A DNA stretch of 64,000 nt from positions 7,502,001 to 7,566,000 of the forward strand of contig NC_083386.1 in assembly GCF_031755915.1 (NCBI RefSeq). The letters run 5' to 3'. Both the position numbers and the translations under genes were made by a program. The DNA comes from Ziziphus jujuba. Taxonomy: Eukaryota; Streptophyta; Magnoliopsida; Rosales; Rhamnaceae. Positions 35,129 to 48,800 of this stretch are shown here, in pieces; positions within the stretch are counted from its first letter, which is position 1, and each line of letters opens with the position of its first letter. Under the pieces are notes generated by a model. The model saw only the letters and a list, made by a program, of their open reading frames with translations. It made no database searches and had not been told where the DNA came from.

Positions 35129-38100
35129 ATGGAGATAATTATTAGGATAGGGGCAAAGATTAGTGAGTACACAGTTAAACCTATTGCCCGCCAACTGGGT
35201 TACCTCTTTTACTATCAAAGAAATGTAGAGAACCTCAGAACCCACGTTCAGCATTTGAAGGATGCAAAAGATAGGCTTCACCATTCCATTGATGAGGCAA
35301 AAAGAAACGGTGAAGAAATCGAAGCTGATGTTGTCAACTGGCTTAGCAGAGTAGACAGGATGATTTCAGAACATACGGAGAACTTTCTAACAAATGAAGG
35401 CCAGTTAAATATGAAGTGTTTGAGTGGGAATTTTCCGGATTTGGTGTCCCGACATCGGATGAGCAGGAAGGCGAAGAAGATGGCACTGGATGTTGCAAGT
35501 GAAATCCAAGCTGCAGGGGGATTCCACAAGGTGTCTTACCTTCCAACTATACCAAGTGTTTTCGAAGTCAAAGGCTACGTGGCTTTTCGATCAAGAATGT
35601 CAACCTTGAACAGAATTATGGAGGCTCTAAGAGATCCGGATGTTGACATGATTGGGGTTTATGGCATGGGTGGTGTCGGAAAAACTATGCTTTGTAAAGA
35701 GGTTGCTAAACAGGTCAAAGAACAAATGTTGTTCGCTAAGGCCGTCATGGTTACTGTATCCCAGACTCCAAGTCTTGAAAGCATTCAACAAGAAGTTGCG
35801 GAGAAGTTAGGACTAAAGTTGGAAGAGAAAAGCATACCCGGGAGAGCAGATCGACTAAGATATAAATTGAGAAAAGAAAAAAGTTTGCTTGTAATTCTAG
35901 ATGACATTTGGGAGAAACTTGAGTTGGAGGATATTGGAATATCATTTGGAGATGATAATGAGGAATACAAGATACTGCTAACCTCTAGATCTCAAGAAGT
36001 TTTATATAATGATATGGGTGTCGAGCTTAATTTTTTGGTTGGAGTTTTATCAGAGAGTGAAGCAACTAATTTGTTCGACAAAATAGTGGGTGATACAGTT
36101 AGAAAACTTAGCATCCAACCTTTAGCAAGTGAGATTATTAAAGAATGTGCAGGTTTACCCATTGCAATTGCAACCGTTGCAAATGCATTAAGAAATAAAA
36201 GTCATCATGTTTGGAAAAATGCATTGCAAGAGCTAAGAATTTCCACCCCAACTAACATCAAAGGAATGCATGAAAAAGTCTATTCTGGTATAAAGTTGAG
36301 TTATGATTCTTTGAGAAGTGAGGAAGCAAAGTCATTGTTGTTGCTTTGTAGTTGGTTTCATGAGGATGCAAACATAGAGATCGAACACTTGTTGAGACAA
36401 GCTACAGGTTGGGGCCTATTTCAAGGCATAACTAAATTGGAGGAGGCAAGAAACAAGGTGGTTACGTTAATTGAAGATCTAAAGGCTTGTTGCTTGTTGT
36501 TGGATGGTGATTATGATGGTTGTGCTAAAATGCATGATGTCATTCGGGATGTTACTTTATCAATTGGATCTAATGATAGACACATGTATAATCTTCGAAA
36601 TGTTGCTGAGTTGGAAGAATGTTTCAGTAGTAGAAAACTTGTGGATTCAATTGCAGTTTCGCTTTCAGAAATTGATCACATTTGTCGGCTACCTGAAAAG
36701 TTAGAATTTCCAAAAGTTCAGTTATTTTGCTTGAGTAACAGAAGTAGACCTTTCCAGAATTTTAACATGCACAATCTTCTAAATCAGAGGTATATATATG
36801 AACAGTATGGTAAAGAATTGGAAATCCCAAACCACTTTTTTGAAGAAATGAAGGAGCTTAGAGTTTTAGAGTTGATCTCTGTTTGTTTGAGACCATTACC
36901 TTCGTCCATTTTTTCCATTCAAAATCTTCAAACGCTATGTTTGTGGCGCTGTGACATCGGAGAAGTAGGTATGATTGGAGAGTTAAAAAATTTAAAAATT
37001 CTTGACCTCAGAGGATCTAGCATAGAAGAGCTACCGAAACAAATTGGACAACTAACTCAGCTACGAATGTTAGATTTGAAACATTGTTACAAGCTGAAAG
37101 TGGTTCAACCAAATATCATATCAAGCTTAACAAGATTAGAAGAGTTGAATATGGCAGGCAGTTTCGCAGACTGGCATGTTAATGGAAATGAAGGTGAAAT
37201 AAGGAATGCCAGTCTTTTGGAGTTAAAGGACTTGCATCGACTTACCACTTTATATTTGCAGATACCAAATGCTGCACTTCTACCAAAAGAATTTTTCAGT
37301 GAAAAATGGGAAAAATATAACATAGTAATCGGAGATGTTAATGTTGTACTTCCTGATTCTAGATCTTCAAAACAGTTGTACCTCAAGATCAATAAAAGAG
37401 ACATATTCAATGATCATGGTCTTGAAATGTTACTGAAAAAGTCTGAAGTATTGTATTTAAGTGGATCATCGGGCTTCAACAATGTTGTTTATGAATTGGA
37501 TGCGGAAGGGTTTCCACAACTGAAGCATCTCCAACTACAATCGATTGTTGGAATTCAATACATCATCAACTCGGTGGAAAAGATTCATGCTTGTAGTGCC
37601 TTTGTAAGTTTGGATATATTGCAACTTAATGGTTTATGGAGTCTCGAAAAGATATGCCATGGAAAACTTACAGAAAATTGCTTTGGAAAATTAAGAGTTA
37701 TAGAAGTGTCCAACTGTGATAAATTGAAGAACCTTTTCTCATTTTCCATTGCAATAGGCCTTTTGCACCTTGAAAAGATTGAAGTGGTTGGATGCGAAAC
37801 GATGGAGGAAGTTATTTATGAAAGAAAGGATGATTCTCAAAGCATAAGTAATGAAACTTTCCAAAAGATTCCATTTCCTAAATTGAAAACCTTGAAGCTG
37901 TGTTCTCTACGAAACCTTATACAGTATCACTCTCAAGTGGAGACAAATTGCAGAAATCAAAGGAAAGACGAGCAATTGATTGCAGACTTTGCCAGACCCT
38001 TCTTCCACGAAAAGGTACAGTTTTGAGTTCAAACTATAATATGGTTTTTTGGTTTTTGGCGTTGCATTAGTATTGTTGGATTCTGAGCTATGCCATGAAT

Positions 38101-38999
38101 TTTAACGCATTGAAGGATTTTAATAGATTGGGAAAATTTTTGCATTGCTTTCATTATTGTTTTCCCAGGTCACATTTCCTAAGTTGAAAAATTTGACACT
38201 GAAAGAGGTTGGTTTCCTGAAGGAGATATGGCATGGTCAATCTGAAGGTCTGCCTACATCTGTATTTTCCGGTTTGGCCTCATTGACAATATCCGAACTG
38301 CCCGACTTGATGCACTTATGGGATGAGAACTACCATACAGACACAGCCTTCTTGAATTTGATGGCTCTAAAAGTATCTAGATGTGACAGGTTCAAGAACT
38401 TAGCACCATCCTGGATATCTTTCCAAAATTTAATGATTTTGGCAGTGTCAAATTCTCATGGAATGGTAAATTTGTTTACTTCCTCAACAGCAAAAAGTAT
38501 GTCACAGCTGAGAATGATGACCATTAATGCATGCAAAAGCATGAATGAAATAATTGCTAATAAAGGAAGTGAAACAGGAGGTGAAATTGTTTTTAATGAA
38601 TTGTTAGTGCTCGAAGTTCGTCGTTTACCAAGCCTCACAAGCTTCTACTCCGGAAACCTTGTGATGAAATTTCCGAAATTGAAATGTGTACGCATTGGTC
38701 TCTGCCCTGAGATGAGGAGTTTCTCTCGTGGAGTCGTCAGCACTCCACAACTACACAAATTAACGCTACTTGACAAAGAGTTGGAAAAGGTAATATTTGA
38801 GACTGACGATGAGGATATGGAATTGCCAGACGGATTTAACACAGCATTGGATTTTGATGAGTTGATCAGTGATGACGAGCTGAACTATGGTGAGAGCATA
38901 CAACAAGAGTTGATAGAAGGCGACATTAATACAACCATAAGACATCTTCAGGAGAAGAACCAAATTGGTTTGGCATTGCGACAATTGTTCACAGAATAG
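35129..38999 (+). CDS. CC-NB-LRR immune receptor NLR1
   Basis: Two coding exons, 35129-38014 (962 codons) and 38169-38999 (276 codons plus TAG), join in phase 0 at AAG|GT...CAG|GTC to give 1238 residues. The N-terminal coiled-coil (1-135) is of the RPS2/RPS5 (At4g27190-like) type with 'WLSRVDRM'. NB-ARC motifs are intact: P-loop 'GMGGVGKT' (179-186), kinase-2 'LLVILDDIW' (253-261), RNBS-B 'KILLTSRS' (281-288), 'CAGLPIAIA' (340-348) and 'MHD' (468-470). LRRs follow from about 570 to the C-terminus, which ends in an acidic stretch and 'EGDINTTIRHLQEK'. The role is ATP/ADP-switched effector detection in the cytoplasm or at membranes; the effector is unknown. A likely 5'-UTR intron (34925-35095, CAG|GTACGC...GGTAG) is shared by all paralogues. 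A GT follows the stop codon directly, suggesting a 3'-UTR intron. Confidence 0.95.
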
Positions 39000-40453
39000 G
39001 TAAAAATACTAGTTTCATTTTTTCTTGAAATTTTTAAGAGTTTTGCATTGCATTGCATACAACTGCAACAACACTCTTATTTTCTAACATGACGAATTCT
39101 ATGCATACTAGACTGTGGAGAAGACTATGAAGGTTTGTAGAGCACAAGATACTCCATCCGTATGAAGTATGCATCGGTCCCAGACAACTTTTGCTTTTAT
39201 GCTTTTCCTGATGAATGTACTTGTATATGGTAGTCTTTTGCTTCTCATCAAATGCTTAATGCATTTTGAAACTGTAAGATATAACAAGCACACTGTATTT
39301 ATATGCATCAGGATGATTTGTGGGTATTTTGGTTGATATCTTAATGTGATTTGTGAAGGAAATTTGGGATATTGTCCGGTGTAGAGATTCTTGGGAGGTG
39401 AATGTATGTGTCATGTTGAAGATGTTTTGGTACCATACTTCTTATAAGATTCTTCCACTTGTGGAGTTCTGTGCATATATTGTTGCAAAAGCCCAAGACA
39501 GAGAACCCCAAATTTAGAATGGCTTAGACTAAGTCCGTGGCTGATGCATGGAACATTATCTGGGCCAAAGTATCGTTTGTTTTATTTTTGATAGGTAAAT
39601 ATAGTAATTGTTAATTACCATCTGTACAGGCATTTCTAGGTATTTAAATTGCAATATTATATAAATAATTAATAAATTAGTGAGTTAAAGTCAATCTAAC
39701 GAACTGTTTTCCACAAGTTTTCATCAAATTCTTGATTCGGAAGATTTATCTGTACCTTGTTTAAGCTTATGCTCATATATCACCCCCACAGCCATTAAAT
39801 TGTGACCAAAAAAAAAAAACCCAAAAACAGCTCCTTGGTTGGAAAATGGAAGGTCATCGTCATTACTCCACACTATAATGGCTTGATAAAATATCTTAGA
39901 CTGTTTTTGAACAAAAAAAAAAAAAAAAAAAAGGATTTTCCGGCTGTAAATTTATAATTTTATATTTCAAATAAAATATAACAACTTTCATCTTGCACCT
40001 TGTACCAGAAACAAAAATAAAAGATAAAAAATAAAAACAAAAACCAACAACAACGTTCTTCCTGCACAGTGAAAAAAAAAATTATGAAGAAAACTGTCCT
40101 GTTTTGTTATTTCAATTAAATGAAGTATATCATCATGCAGTTCCAAATGTGTTATTACCAAAGTTAATAAATAATAATAAAAACAGAGGCAAACAGATCG
40201 TTGCATATCTCTATGTGAAAATTATTCCTATAAAAAGACTCACTCTTTCACAATGAATTTCTACATCTACCCAAACATACACCTGTTATCCTGAAATACT
40301 CAGTTGGGAACTTTGATAATTAATTAATTAATACAGTAAGTGTCAATAATTAAATGGATTTAGCACTTATGACATGTATTCAATAAGAAAATAATTAAAT
40401 GGATTTACCAATTTTGACATGTATTCAATAAGCAAAGAAAATTAAGTAAACTC
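39000..40453. other. 3' flank of NLR1
   Basis: Repeats the sequence 3' of NLR2 (62844-64000) up to about 40200. It contains poly-A near 39913-39932. No gene is seen. A possible 3'-UTR exon begins near 39112 ('gactgtggagaagactatgaagg'). Confidence 0.55.
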
Positions 40454-40461
40454 TTGACCCG

Positions 40462-40476
40462 TTGACTCATTGTCAA
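40462..40476. promoter_or_regulatory. Paired W-box, NLR3 pseudogene promoter
   Basis: TTGAC at 40462-40466 and GTCAA at 40472-40476, with a further TTGAC at 40454-40458, about 360 bp before the ATG at 40821. The promoter is kept although the gene behind it is broken. Confidence 0.5.
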
Positions 40477-40820
40477 CCTCTGATAATTGTCGTCCACGTG
40501 GTGGTGATGGCCCACTTTAATCAGCGATCCTAGTCCCTTCTGTTCTGCTTCCATAATTTTTCCATACCAAAGCACAGATATTTAGCACTTGGGTCTCTTG
40601 TTTCCTTGCAGTTTCTTCAAGCTAAAGCTAACCCCAGCTACACAAACTTGCTTTTACTTAATTCCCTCTTTTGTGTTTAATTTTGTTTTACTTTGCTTCA
40701 TTTGATTTTGTGAATTCCCTTTACATCTCATTGTGTTCAATCTAATTGAACTATATTGTCAATTTACTATTATTTACCATTTTTCTACTTTTATTCTCAA
40801 ATTGCAAGAAAAACCAAACC

Positions 40821-42522
40821 ATGGAGATAATTATTAGAGTAGGGGCAAAGATTAGTGAGTACACAGTTGAACCTATTGCCTGCCAACTGGGTTACCTCTT
40901 TTATTATCAAAGCAATATAGAAAATCTCAGAACGCAAATTCAGCATTTGAAGGATGCAAAAGATGAGCTTCACCATTCCATTGATGAGGCTAAGAAAAAC
41001 TATGAAGAAGAAATTGAAGCTGATGTTCTCAACTGGCTTAGCAGAGTAGATAGGATGATTCCTCAACATTAAGAGATTTTATAACATTGGTGAAAAAGAA
41101 GATGAATCTCAAAACATTAGTAATGAAACATTCCAAAAGATTCAATTTCCTCAATTTCGCACCTTGAAGGTGTCTTGTCTACCAAACGTCATGCACTTTT
41201 ACTCTCAAGTTGAGACAAACTGCAGAAACCAAAGGAAAGATGAGCAGCTGGTTGCAAAATTTGGCAAGTCCGCTTTGAATGAAAAGGTACGGTTTATTGA
41301 GATGACTTTAAAATATTGTTTTTGGTCTTTTAATGATTGCATTGCTAACTGTTTGAGCTTGTAGGACTTGGCAAAGTTGCTATACAGGCTCAATCACCTG
41401 TCTCATAACTTTACCATGTTAATTTTTACTTTAATGTGCATATTAGATGGAAAAATATTTTATTTACAATGCATTATGTGACCATAAAAGAAGTTACATT
41501 ATTAGAATTCAAAAGCTTCAATCTTAAAGTAGGCTAACCACATTGTTATATGATGTGAGTTTTGTTATTAAATTGCAAAGGAGTATCTCTTCTAGTAGGA
41601 AATATATGAGCTTTGCCACGAATTTTTTAGCATATTTTCCAAATTTTTTTTTTTTTTTCCCTTTCCCAGACCAGTTGAGAGAATTCATCCAATTCTTTTA
41701 ATGCTCACATAATTGTTTTACCAGGTCGCATTTTCTAAGTTTAATCAAATGGTGAATCTAAAAGCGTACTTGGTCATGAAGAACCTACATGTGTATTTTC
41801 CAGTTTGAGAGGACTGACACTGTCCAAACTGCCCAACTTGATGATACACTTAAGGGATGAGAGCTACCATGCAGAGAGAGACTTCATGAATTTGGAGGTT
41901 ATTCAAGTAGTAAAATGTTACTAGTTAAAGAACCTTCCACCATCCTGGATATCTTTCCGAACTTTGATAGTACTGCGAGTATCAAACTTCAATAGAATGG
42001 TAAATTTACTGACTTCCTCAACAGCTAAAATTATGACACAACTGAAAGGGATGGACATTAGTGGATGAAAAAGCATGACGGAAACAATCGCACACGAGGG
42101 AAGAGAAATAGGAGTTAAAATCAGTTTCAACCAATTGGTAGAATTGCAAGATCAATGCTTATCTAGCCTCACAAGCTTCTGTTCAGGTAACTTTACGATG
42201 GGATTTCCAATGAAATATGTGGGCATCAGTTACTGCCTGAGATGAGGAGTTTCTATCATGGAATCGTAAGCACTCCACAACCAGACAAATTGACACTGCT
42301 TGATGAAAAGTCAAAAGATGCACAATTTCACACTGATAATGACGACATAAAATTGCCAGAAACACAGAACTGTATTTTGATGAGCTGCTGATAATCAGCG
42401 ATGAAAAGGTGGACAGCGATAAGCTCATAAAAGAGTTACTAGAGGGTGACATTAATACCGCCATAGGACAGCTTTGGGAGGACCAAGGTGGTCTGGCCTT
42501 GCAACAATTGTACATGGAATAG
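40821..42522 (+). pseudogene. NLR3: CC-NB-LRR pseudogene with NB-ARC deleted
   Basis: Starts with an intact coiled-coil beginning (ATG 40821; 'GAKISEYTVEPIACQLGYLF') to 'SRVDRMIPQH', then a stop at 41070. Immediately after, the sequence aligns with the end of the first NLR exon ('EDESQNISNETFQKI', then 'YSQVETNCRNQRKDEQL' at about 41200-41270). About 2.5 kb covering NB-ARC and most LRRs has been lost. The donor AAG|GTACGG (41288) and an acceptor at about 41724 remain. The second exon (41725-42522) is recognisable ('EMRSFYHGIVSTPQPDKLTL', acidic tail) but full of stops and frameshifts. The product could at most be an 83-residue coiled-coil peptide. Confidence 0.85.
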
Positions 42523-44543
42523 GTCTAAACAGATTCAGCTTATTTATTCCTCTGTGTTGAACTTCTGAGAATACCTTTATTCATTATATTAAACTGCAAA
42601 AGCACTGCTATTTTTTAACATAAAACAAAATCCAAGGTTTAAAGAGCACAGGATAAATAGTTTTATTTTTCTTTTAGTTTTGTATCTTTTGTTCTACAGT
42701 TTAAGTTTTTCTCTGCAGTCTTGTGGTTGAGTATGGACGAATGCCTATTTTGGCTACAAGAAATATGATTTTCATGTTACATTCAAAAAACCTCATGATA
42801 CAATAGCTGCTATTCTTAGTCTTTCTTAAGGATGGTAACTGTGTTAAATTGATATGCTGCACTTTTCTGCCCTGTTTATTTCCATTCATATATGGCCATT
42901 AAGAAGATCATAGGCAAGACCGGGTGCAGCAGATGTTGAGGCTCTCAGTGTTGATAATTCAACTACGAAGTGTATGACTGCTAAGTACAAAACGAAATCA
43001 GAATAAGTTGATTTGAAGATATAATTAAATGCATCCCACACTTGTCATAGCAATGTTGTTATTTCTTTGAACCTTGCTGCATATATGTAAACGAGTCTTC
43101 AAACTAGGATTGACTTTTGCATGATGCAGCTTTCTGTGTAGTTGCAGGTCAACAGATTCCAAATGCCCTTCTCAATCGATTGAGGAGGAATTTACTAAGA
43201 GCTATGATGCAAGAAAAGAAATAGCCTGAGCGTGCAGTTTGGGTAAATATGCTTTACTTTCTTAATGCCTAAGAAAACATGACTTTTCATTGTTCTGTCT
43301 TACATTAATGCCTATGATTTGGGGTTTATATATGCAGACCCAAAATTGAAGGAGCATATGCAGCATTTTGTTAATCATTCAGAAGAGATCATTAGGCTTG
43401 CTTGTAAAATCTCAGGAAGGAATTGAAATGGAAAACATTGAAAGTGTAAGGTAGTGTTAAATTCTTTTAAGATTTTCAGCCTGGAGCTTGATTCAAAGTT
43501 CATCCTATTACGTGATAACGTTGTAGTTAACTGGGACTTATTTTTGTGCTCTCGTTGGTTTTGATAGTGTTCCTGGTGTAGGTTGAACTTCTGGTGGAGA
43601 AAAGAGGAAACCTTGCTTCAAGCTGCAGCAAATTCGTATTATTTTGTTTGGAGTAATGTCATCTAAAATTGAAATAATAATGGCATGTAGAAGAGCAAGT
43701 TTAACCTGAGCTTTATCTAATGGTTCCCAATTGTTCATACCCAGAAATGAATTTTCCTCAAGTTACCTTTGTCTTATAATTTTGTGTTTGGCACACAAAT
43801 TGCTTAGCATGCAAATGAAGCATATTTCTATTTAAATACTGATTTTATTTTTTGTCTGTATCACTTATTTGAAGAGGCTTTTGGAGACAATTTCCAAGTC
43901 TTGGGAAGGTGGACTGTGGATATACCATGTATTGTGTGTGTTCATGTTAAAAGGGCTTCTGCTACCATATTATTTTTCACCTTCTCCTCTAAAATTATCA
44001 CGAAGGAAGTTTAGTCGTGCTGTGAATTTCCCTCTTTTTTTTTTTTTTTTTTTTTTTGTTTCAGGTGAAAAGTTTAGGAATTTCCTCTTCCATAAATGAC
44101 AAAGAAAATTGGATAATCTTTCATTGTCATACTACAAACAAATGAAAGCATAACTGAATTATAGAAGAACTAGATAAAAAATCCAAATATATATATATAT
44201 ATAGACTAAAAATAATCATGTTGGTTCAGCCGTGTAGCAATGTTTGAGACAAAATAATGAATGGCCAATTCTGGTATTGACCAATTGATTGCTATATAAT
44301 TTCAATACCATTTACCAACGTTGAAAAAAAAAATTGCGGAAGCTAGACACATAGTTGTTTTGAATTATCCTTCTTGGAAAGGACAAGAAAAAATAAAATT
44401 TTAAAACAAACAAACATTACATAAAAGGAAAATAAAAAATAAAATTTAAAAATTTAAAAAAAAAAACTACTTTGAGCTCTTTATGTCACGGGTGGAGTAC
44501 ATTACTTAATTTGATAGAAAAATGAGTAAGTTATATTGGCCCG
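42523..44543. other. Exon-relic block, copy 2
   Basis: From about 42668 it matches 9035-10860 closely, including the 'gtcaacagattccaaatgcc' and 'cccaaaattgaaggagcatatgc' exon-like pieces and 'RLLETISKSWEGGLWIYHVL' (about 43875-43935). It ends with the promoter of the second chimera. No intact gene. 42523-42667 shows nothing recognisable. Confidence 0.5.
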
Positions 44544-44558
44544 TTGACGCAGAGTCAA
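44544..44558. promoter_or_regulatory. Paired W-box, copy 2 chimera promoter
   Basis: TTGAC at 44544-44548 and GTCAA at 44554-44558 correspond to 10861-10875 in copy 1. The hAT insertion at 44807 now pushes it about 1.3 kb from the ATG at 45859. Confidence 0.5.
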
Positions 44559-44806
44559 TATATGATACTAATCAAAGACGTACGTCGTTGTCCTGATTGT
44601 CCACTTTTCATCCACGATCATGGCCCTTTTTCCATAACAATACACAGATTAAACCACGTGGGTGGGTTTTCATTTTTGCTTTTCACTCTACTTTGTAGTT
44701 TCTTCAAGCACAGGCACGCAAACTTGCTTTACTTTTTTCTTATTTCTTTCATTTGTTTTGCTGCATGTATTTTTGGTGATTATCACTTTCATTTCATTGT
44801 GCTGAA

Positions 44807-45758
44807 TAGGGATGTCAACGGGGCGGGACGGGGCCGGTTTTTAAAATCCCGTCCCCATCCCCGTATGGGATTTTTCATCCCATCCCCGCAATTTTCCCCG
44901 TTTTTTTAGAAGCGGGACGGGGACGGGGATTCCCCAATCGATGGCGGTGCGGGGACGGTTTCCCCATTTGTTTTTTTTCATATAATTAATATAATTTCTT
45001 TTGATAAATTTATATTAAAAAAATTTCTTCTATAAGCAAAATATAAATAAAATGACCAAAAATATAATAAAAATACAATAAAAGATATCAAAGTTCAAAT
45101 TTATAATTTTAATAACATACATTCTCAAAAAATACAATATAATATAATCCAAATACATAAACATAAAATTTATAAAAATACACATGCACACATAATAAAG
45201 TTTTACTTCTCATTTCCTTAAGTCTCCATGAAAAAATGTTCCGTAAGAGTTGATTGCTACAAAAATAGATAAAAATATTAAATAATATCAAAAAATTTTA
45301 AACAATTTAATATAAACATTTTTTGTAATAAATAAATTCAATTTACCTCCTCATCAATTTCTATGTCACTCATAATAGAAGAACAAGCTCCAACATACGG
45401 TGAAGAAGATGAAGCTAACAAAAATGAGATTAATTAGTTAACAATAAATACAAAAATTATTAAACACAAAAAAAATATAAAATTTAATTTTTCATACCAT
45501 TAATTTCAGCCCATAACCAATCGAATAAGTTTAATTTTAATTTTCAAAATATTTAAAAAAATATTAAAAAAAAAGGTAATATATACGGGCCGGGTTCGGG
45601 CCGGGGTCTTTAATACCCGGTCCCGGCCCATCCCCGCTTCGGGTCTAAGAGAGTAAGCCCAAGCCCGCCCTGTCACCCCGTTTTTGAGGGGAAAAACCGC
45701 CCCGTTAGGGGCGGTGCACCGCGGTTTCGGGGATGGGCGGGGCAAATTGACATCCCTA
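44807..45758. mobile_element. hAT-type non-autonomous transposon, 952 bp
   Basis: Perfect 12-bp terminal inverted repeats TAGGGATGTCAA / TTGACATCCCTA are flanked by an 8-bp target duplication GTGCTGAA (44799-44806 and 45759-45766). The empty site is visible in copy 1 at 11127-11134. The ends are unusually GC-rich ('ggggcgggacggggccgg' near 44820) around an AT-rich core. On the minus strand, about 45415-45352, a short piece reads 'ASSSSPYVGACSS', like the tail of a hAT transposase exon. No full transposase is present. Confidence 0.93.
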
Positions 45759-45858
45759 GTGCTGAATCCAATTGAACTATTTTCTTGCCGTTTATTCATC
45801 CTTACCATTTTGCTTTTATTGGGTTGAAAATTTACTCAAATTCCAAGTAAACCAACCC

Positions 45859-48800
45859 ATGGCGATAATCATTAGCATAGGGTCAAAGATTAGTGAGTAC
45901 ACCGTTGAGCCTATTGGCCGCCAATTGGGTTACCTTTTTAACTATAAAAATAATGTAGAAAATGTAACACCCCGTCCCAAATCACACCGGAATCCGTGCA
46001 CGTTGACCGAGGTTGACCGTTAATCGTTGACCGAAGGGGTCAAAAGTTGACTTTTTGACTCGGTGGGAATTTTGAGTTGACCAAGGTACCGTGGCGAAGT
46101 GCACGATGCCACGAGTTCGTAGACTGGTAGCACATCGAAAACGGAGCTACGGTTTGAAAGTTATGGACAAAACAAGTTGCGGTCCAAACTGTCCAAGGGT
46201 GCCGGAGTTGACTTTTTGTTTATGGGGAAATGAGCTTTGACTAGTGCATGGTTGTGAAGTGCTCGTCGATACGAGTTCACAGACTAGCGGCACGCTCAAA
46301 ACGGACATCTGGTTAAAAAGTTGTACTAGGATACCGTAATATTTTAATGTTTTTGGGTCGGTGAACAGTGAAATGCCACGTGTCGGCTTCTGATTGGTCC
46401 ATGTGGCATGAACAGTGTCACATAGGGGTTTTTATTTGATAAAATTCTCGGGGAAGAGAGAGAAAGAGAGAGAGGAGAGAGAGACCGCCGGCCACCTGAA
46501 TTTTTCCACTGTTCCGACCGATCTACAGTACACACGCCGGCCAGAAAGCTTCCCCTCCCCATTTCCGACAAAACCTCCAAATTTCACGGCGAACGGCCGC
46601 CGGACGCGCCCGGATCGGACCTCTGAAGATCGGCGGCGAGTTTTACCCCTCCACCGCCGGCCACCGCAAATCGACCCACTTCCGGCCATTTTCCGGCCAC
46701 ATGCGCCGTACACCCTTGATCCTCTCCTCAAGTCCGGCCGACCCACCAAAAATCTTCAAACGGTGATTTCTCCGCCGTCCGGCCTCCGTTTTGCTCACCG
46801 TCGGTCCCGTTGGATTGCTCTCCTCACGATCTACAAGTCGACAAAATTTCACGACCAACGGCCACCGCACGCGCCACCGCCGGCGACAGTTGCCGGTGAC
46901 CGCGGCGACTCGCTGGAAAGTACTGTTCCAGTCCGCTGTGTTCGACCTCTTGAACCCGAATCCGGCTTCCATTTCTGCCAATTCGCGATGGTTTGGGAGA
47001 ATTGCGGAGCCGAAACTCGAAAAGCTTTCCGGCGAGATTCCGACCCCTTCGGGTCCGATCACCGGAAAGTAAGACCGAATCCGTGATCCTCATCACGCGA
47101 GCTTCGACTCGGTATATAACTCGTAACCCTTAGATATCGCTTGGTGTTCGCTCCCCGGGTATCCATTTAGGAATTACCTGAATAAAATATTAATATTTTT
47201 GGTTGGTGCACTGTGGTTGTTTAGGTGCGCGTACTAGTGGTGGAGTTGATCCCGAAGAAGATCTTAGTTGATTTGCGTGCTCAAGGTGAGTGACCCACCT
47301 TCAAAATTATTTTGGGCAATTAATTATGTTTAATTGGTATTTAAATTGGTATTTAAATTATGCTTATGTGGTGTGATTTATTTATAAATTATATTGTGGT
47401 TTAATTTATTATGCATGAGCAAGGTGTATTTTGGTAGTATTTGTACGTGGTTTTAAATTTGATTTTTTCCGGGCATAATTGGGTTAAATATTTTACGAAA
47501 ATATTTGTTTAAATTTTATAAATTATGCCCGCGGTATTTTTATGGTTGCATCTCGTACTTCGAAAAAGTTGTGGGTTGTTGATTATCGCTGTTTCGTACC
47601 GGGTTGTTGAATAAAATATGTGGGATGGTGTTTTGTGAAAATTTGGTATACTTCCCATGGTAATTTTGGAAAACGGTACGGTTGGTTATTAATGTTTATT
47701 TTTAGACGCACTCATACAGTATTGATGTTCTGGTGTATGGTGTATGGACACGTGGTAGTGCGCGGTTATTATGTGGTTTAGCGCACGGTTATTACTTCAC
47801 CTGTGAGTTGCCATTGGACCGTGGGCAGGCAAGGTTATTGTTGCGCACAGCCGCCCCCCTCCTTGGCCGGGTTGATGGTTTTAGCAGCGGTACTGTCGGG
47901 ACGCCGAAGTGACCGTTCCAGGTTTCTCTCTTTTTAACCCCCCGCCAGTCGGTGCTTGGGACGCTGGGTATCGGAGGGCATCAGCGGTATATGGTGTGGT
48001 GCGTCGGTGTAAATTGCAAATAATGTTTTAAACCCCAAAGGTGTTCAAAAATTATTTATTATAATTTATTACATTTTAATTATATTTGGGGTATTTATTT
48101 ATTTAATTGTTGTTGTTAAATTATTTAATCCCTTGGTTTTTGGGAGGTATGTACATTGGGTTTTGCGAAAAGGTTTTAAAAAGGGAACATTTCAAACGAA
48201 GCAATTGGTGAGAGTTTTGAGGGAAATTATTATTTTTCAACAGTTATTATTATTATTTATTTATTAATTGTTGGTATGTGTTCTATTCCTTAATTGCTAT
48301 TACTATTATTTTTATTATCACAAAAGGTGTTCAGTAGTTCGGATTACTCACGGAAATGATTAGCATCTCACACTCTTAAATTCCGTTCCCTTAGGTGCAA
48401 ATGGTGGTAGACGTTCTTCCGGAGCGAACCAAGTTTTCCGCTGCTGTTGTGTTTCGAGAAATACTTCTGTACTCTTTCATTTCAGTGTATTATTTCTTTC
48501 AGCCTTGTGGTATTTCTATTGTTTAGCACTTCTTAAGGCTCTGTATACTATTGGAATACTTATGTTTTATTTATGCACTGGACTGTTGTTGTTTTTGAGA
48601 AGTGCTGAAATTTGTGGAACAATTTGTAGTTTGCGGGAGGAATAAGGGGATGAGTATAGAAGTGTGTTTTCAGTGCAGGTAAATTTGTGGTAAGTAAATC
48701 CCTTAGGGGAGGCTCTGCCGGATTTTCCGTTGGAGAGTTCGGTAGGGTTTCCTTGGGATCAGGGCTTGTCTAGGGTTCCGGGGAAGGAATTCTGGGCGGG

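Larger units (their letters stand above)
9035..40200. repeat. Tandem segmental duplication, copy 1
   Basis: Order in this copy: exon-relic block, NLR-type promoter, coiled-coil/NUP1 chimera, NUP1-like fragments, CACTA insertion, NLR1 and its 3' flank. The left edge is where similarity to 42668 begins ('ttttagttttgtatcttttgttc'). The right edge is uncertain because copy 2 runs off the window. Removing the insertions private to this copy leaves about 18 kb. Confidence 0.85.

Noticed and set aside
46415..47096. Several overlapping long open frames on both strands, Pro/Arg-rich on plus
   Set aside because: They lie in a GC-rich part of the 2846-bp LTR-like element, in all frames at once, without recognisable domains. 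This is base composition, not a gene.
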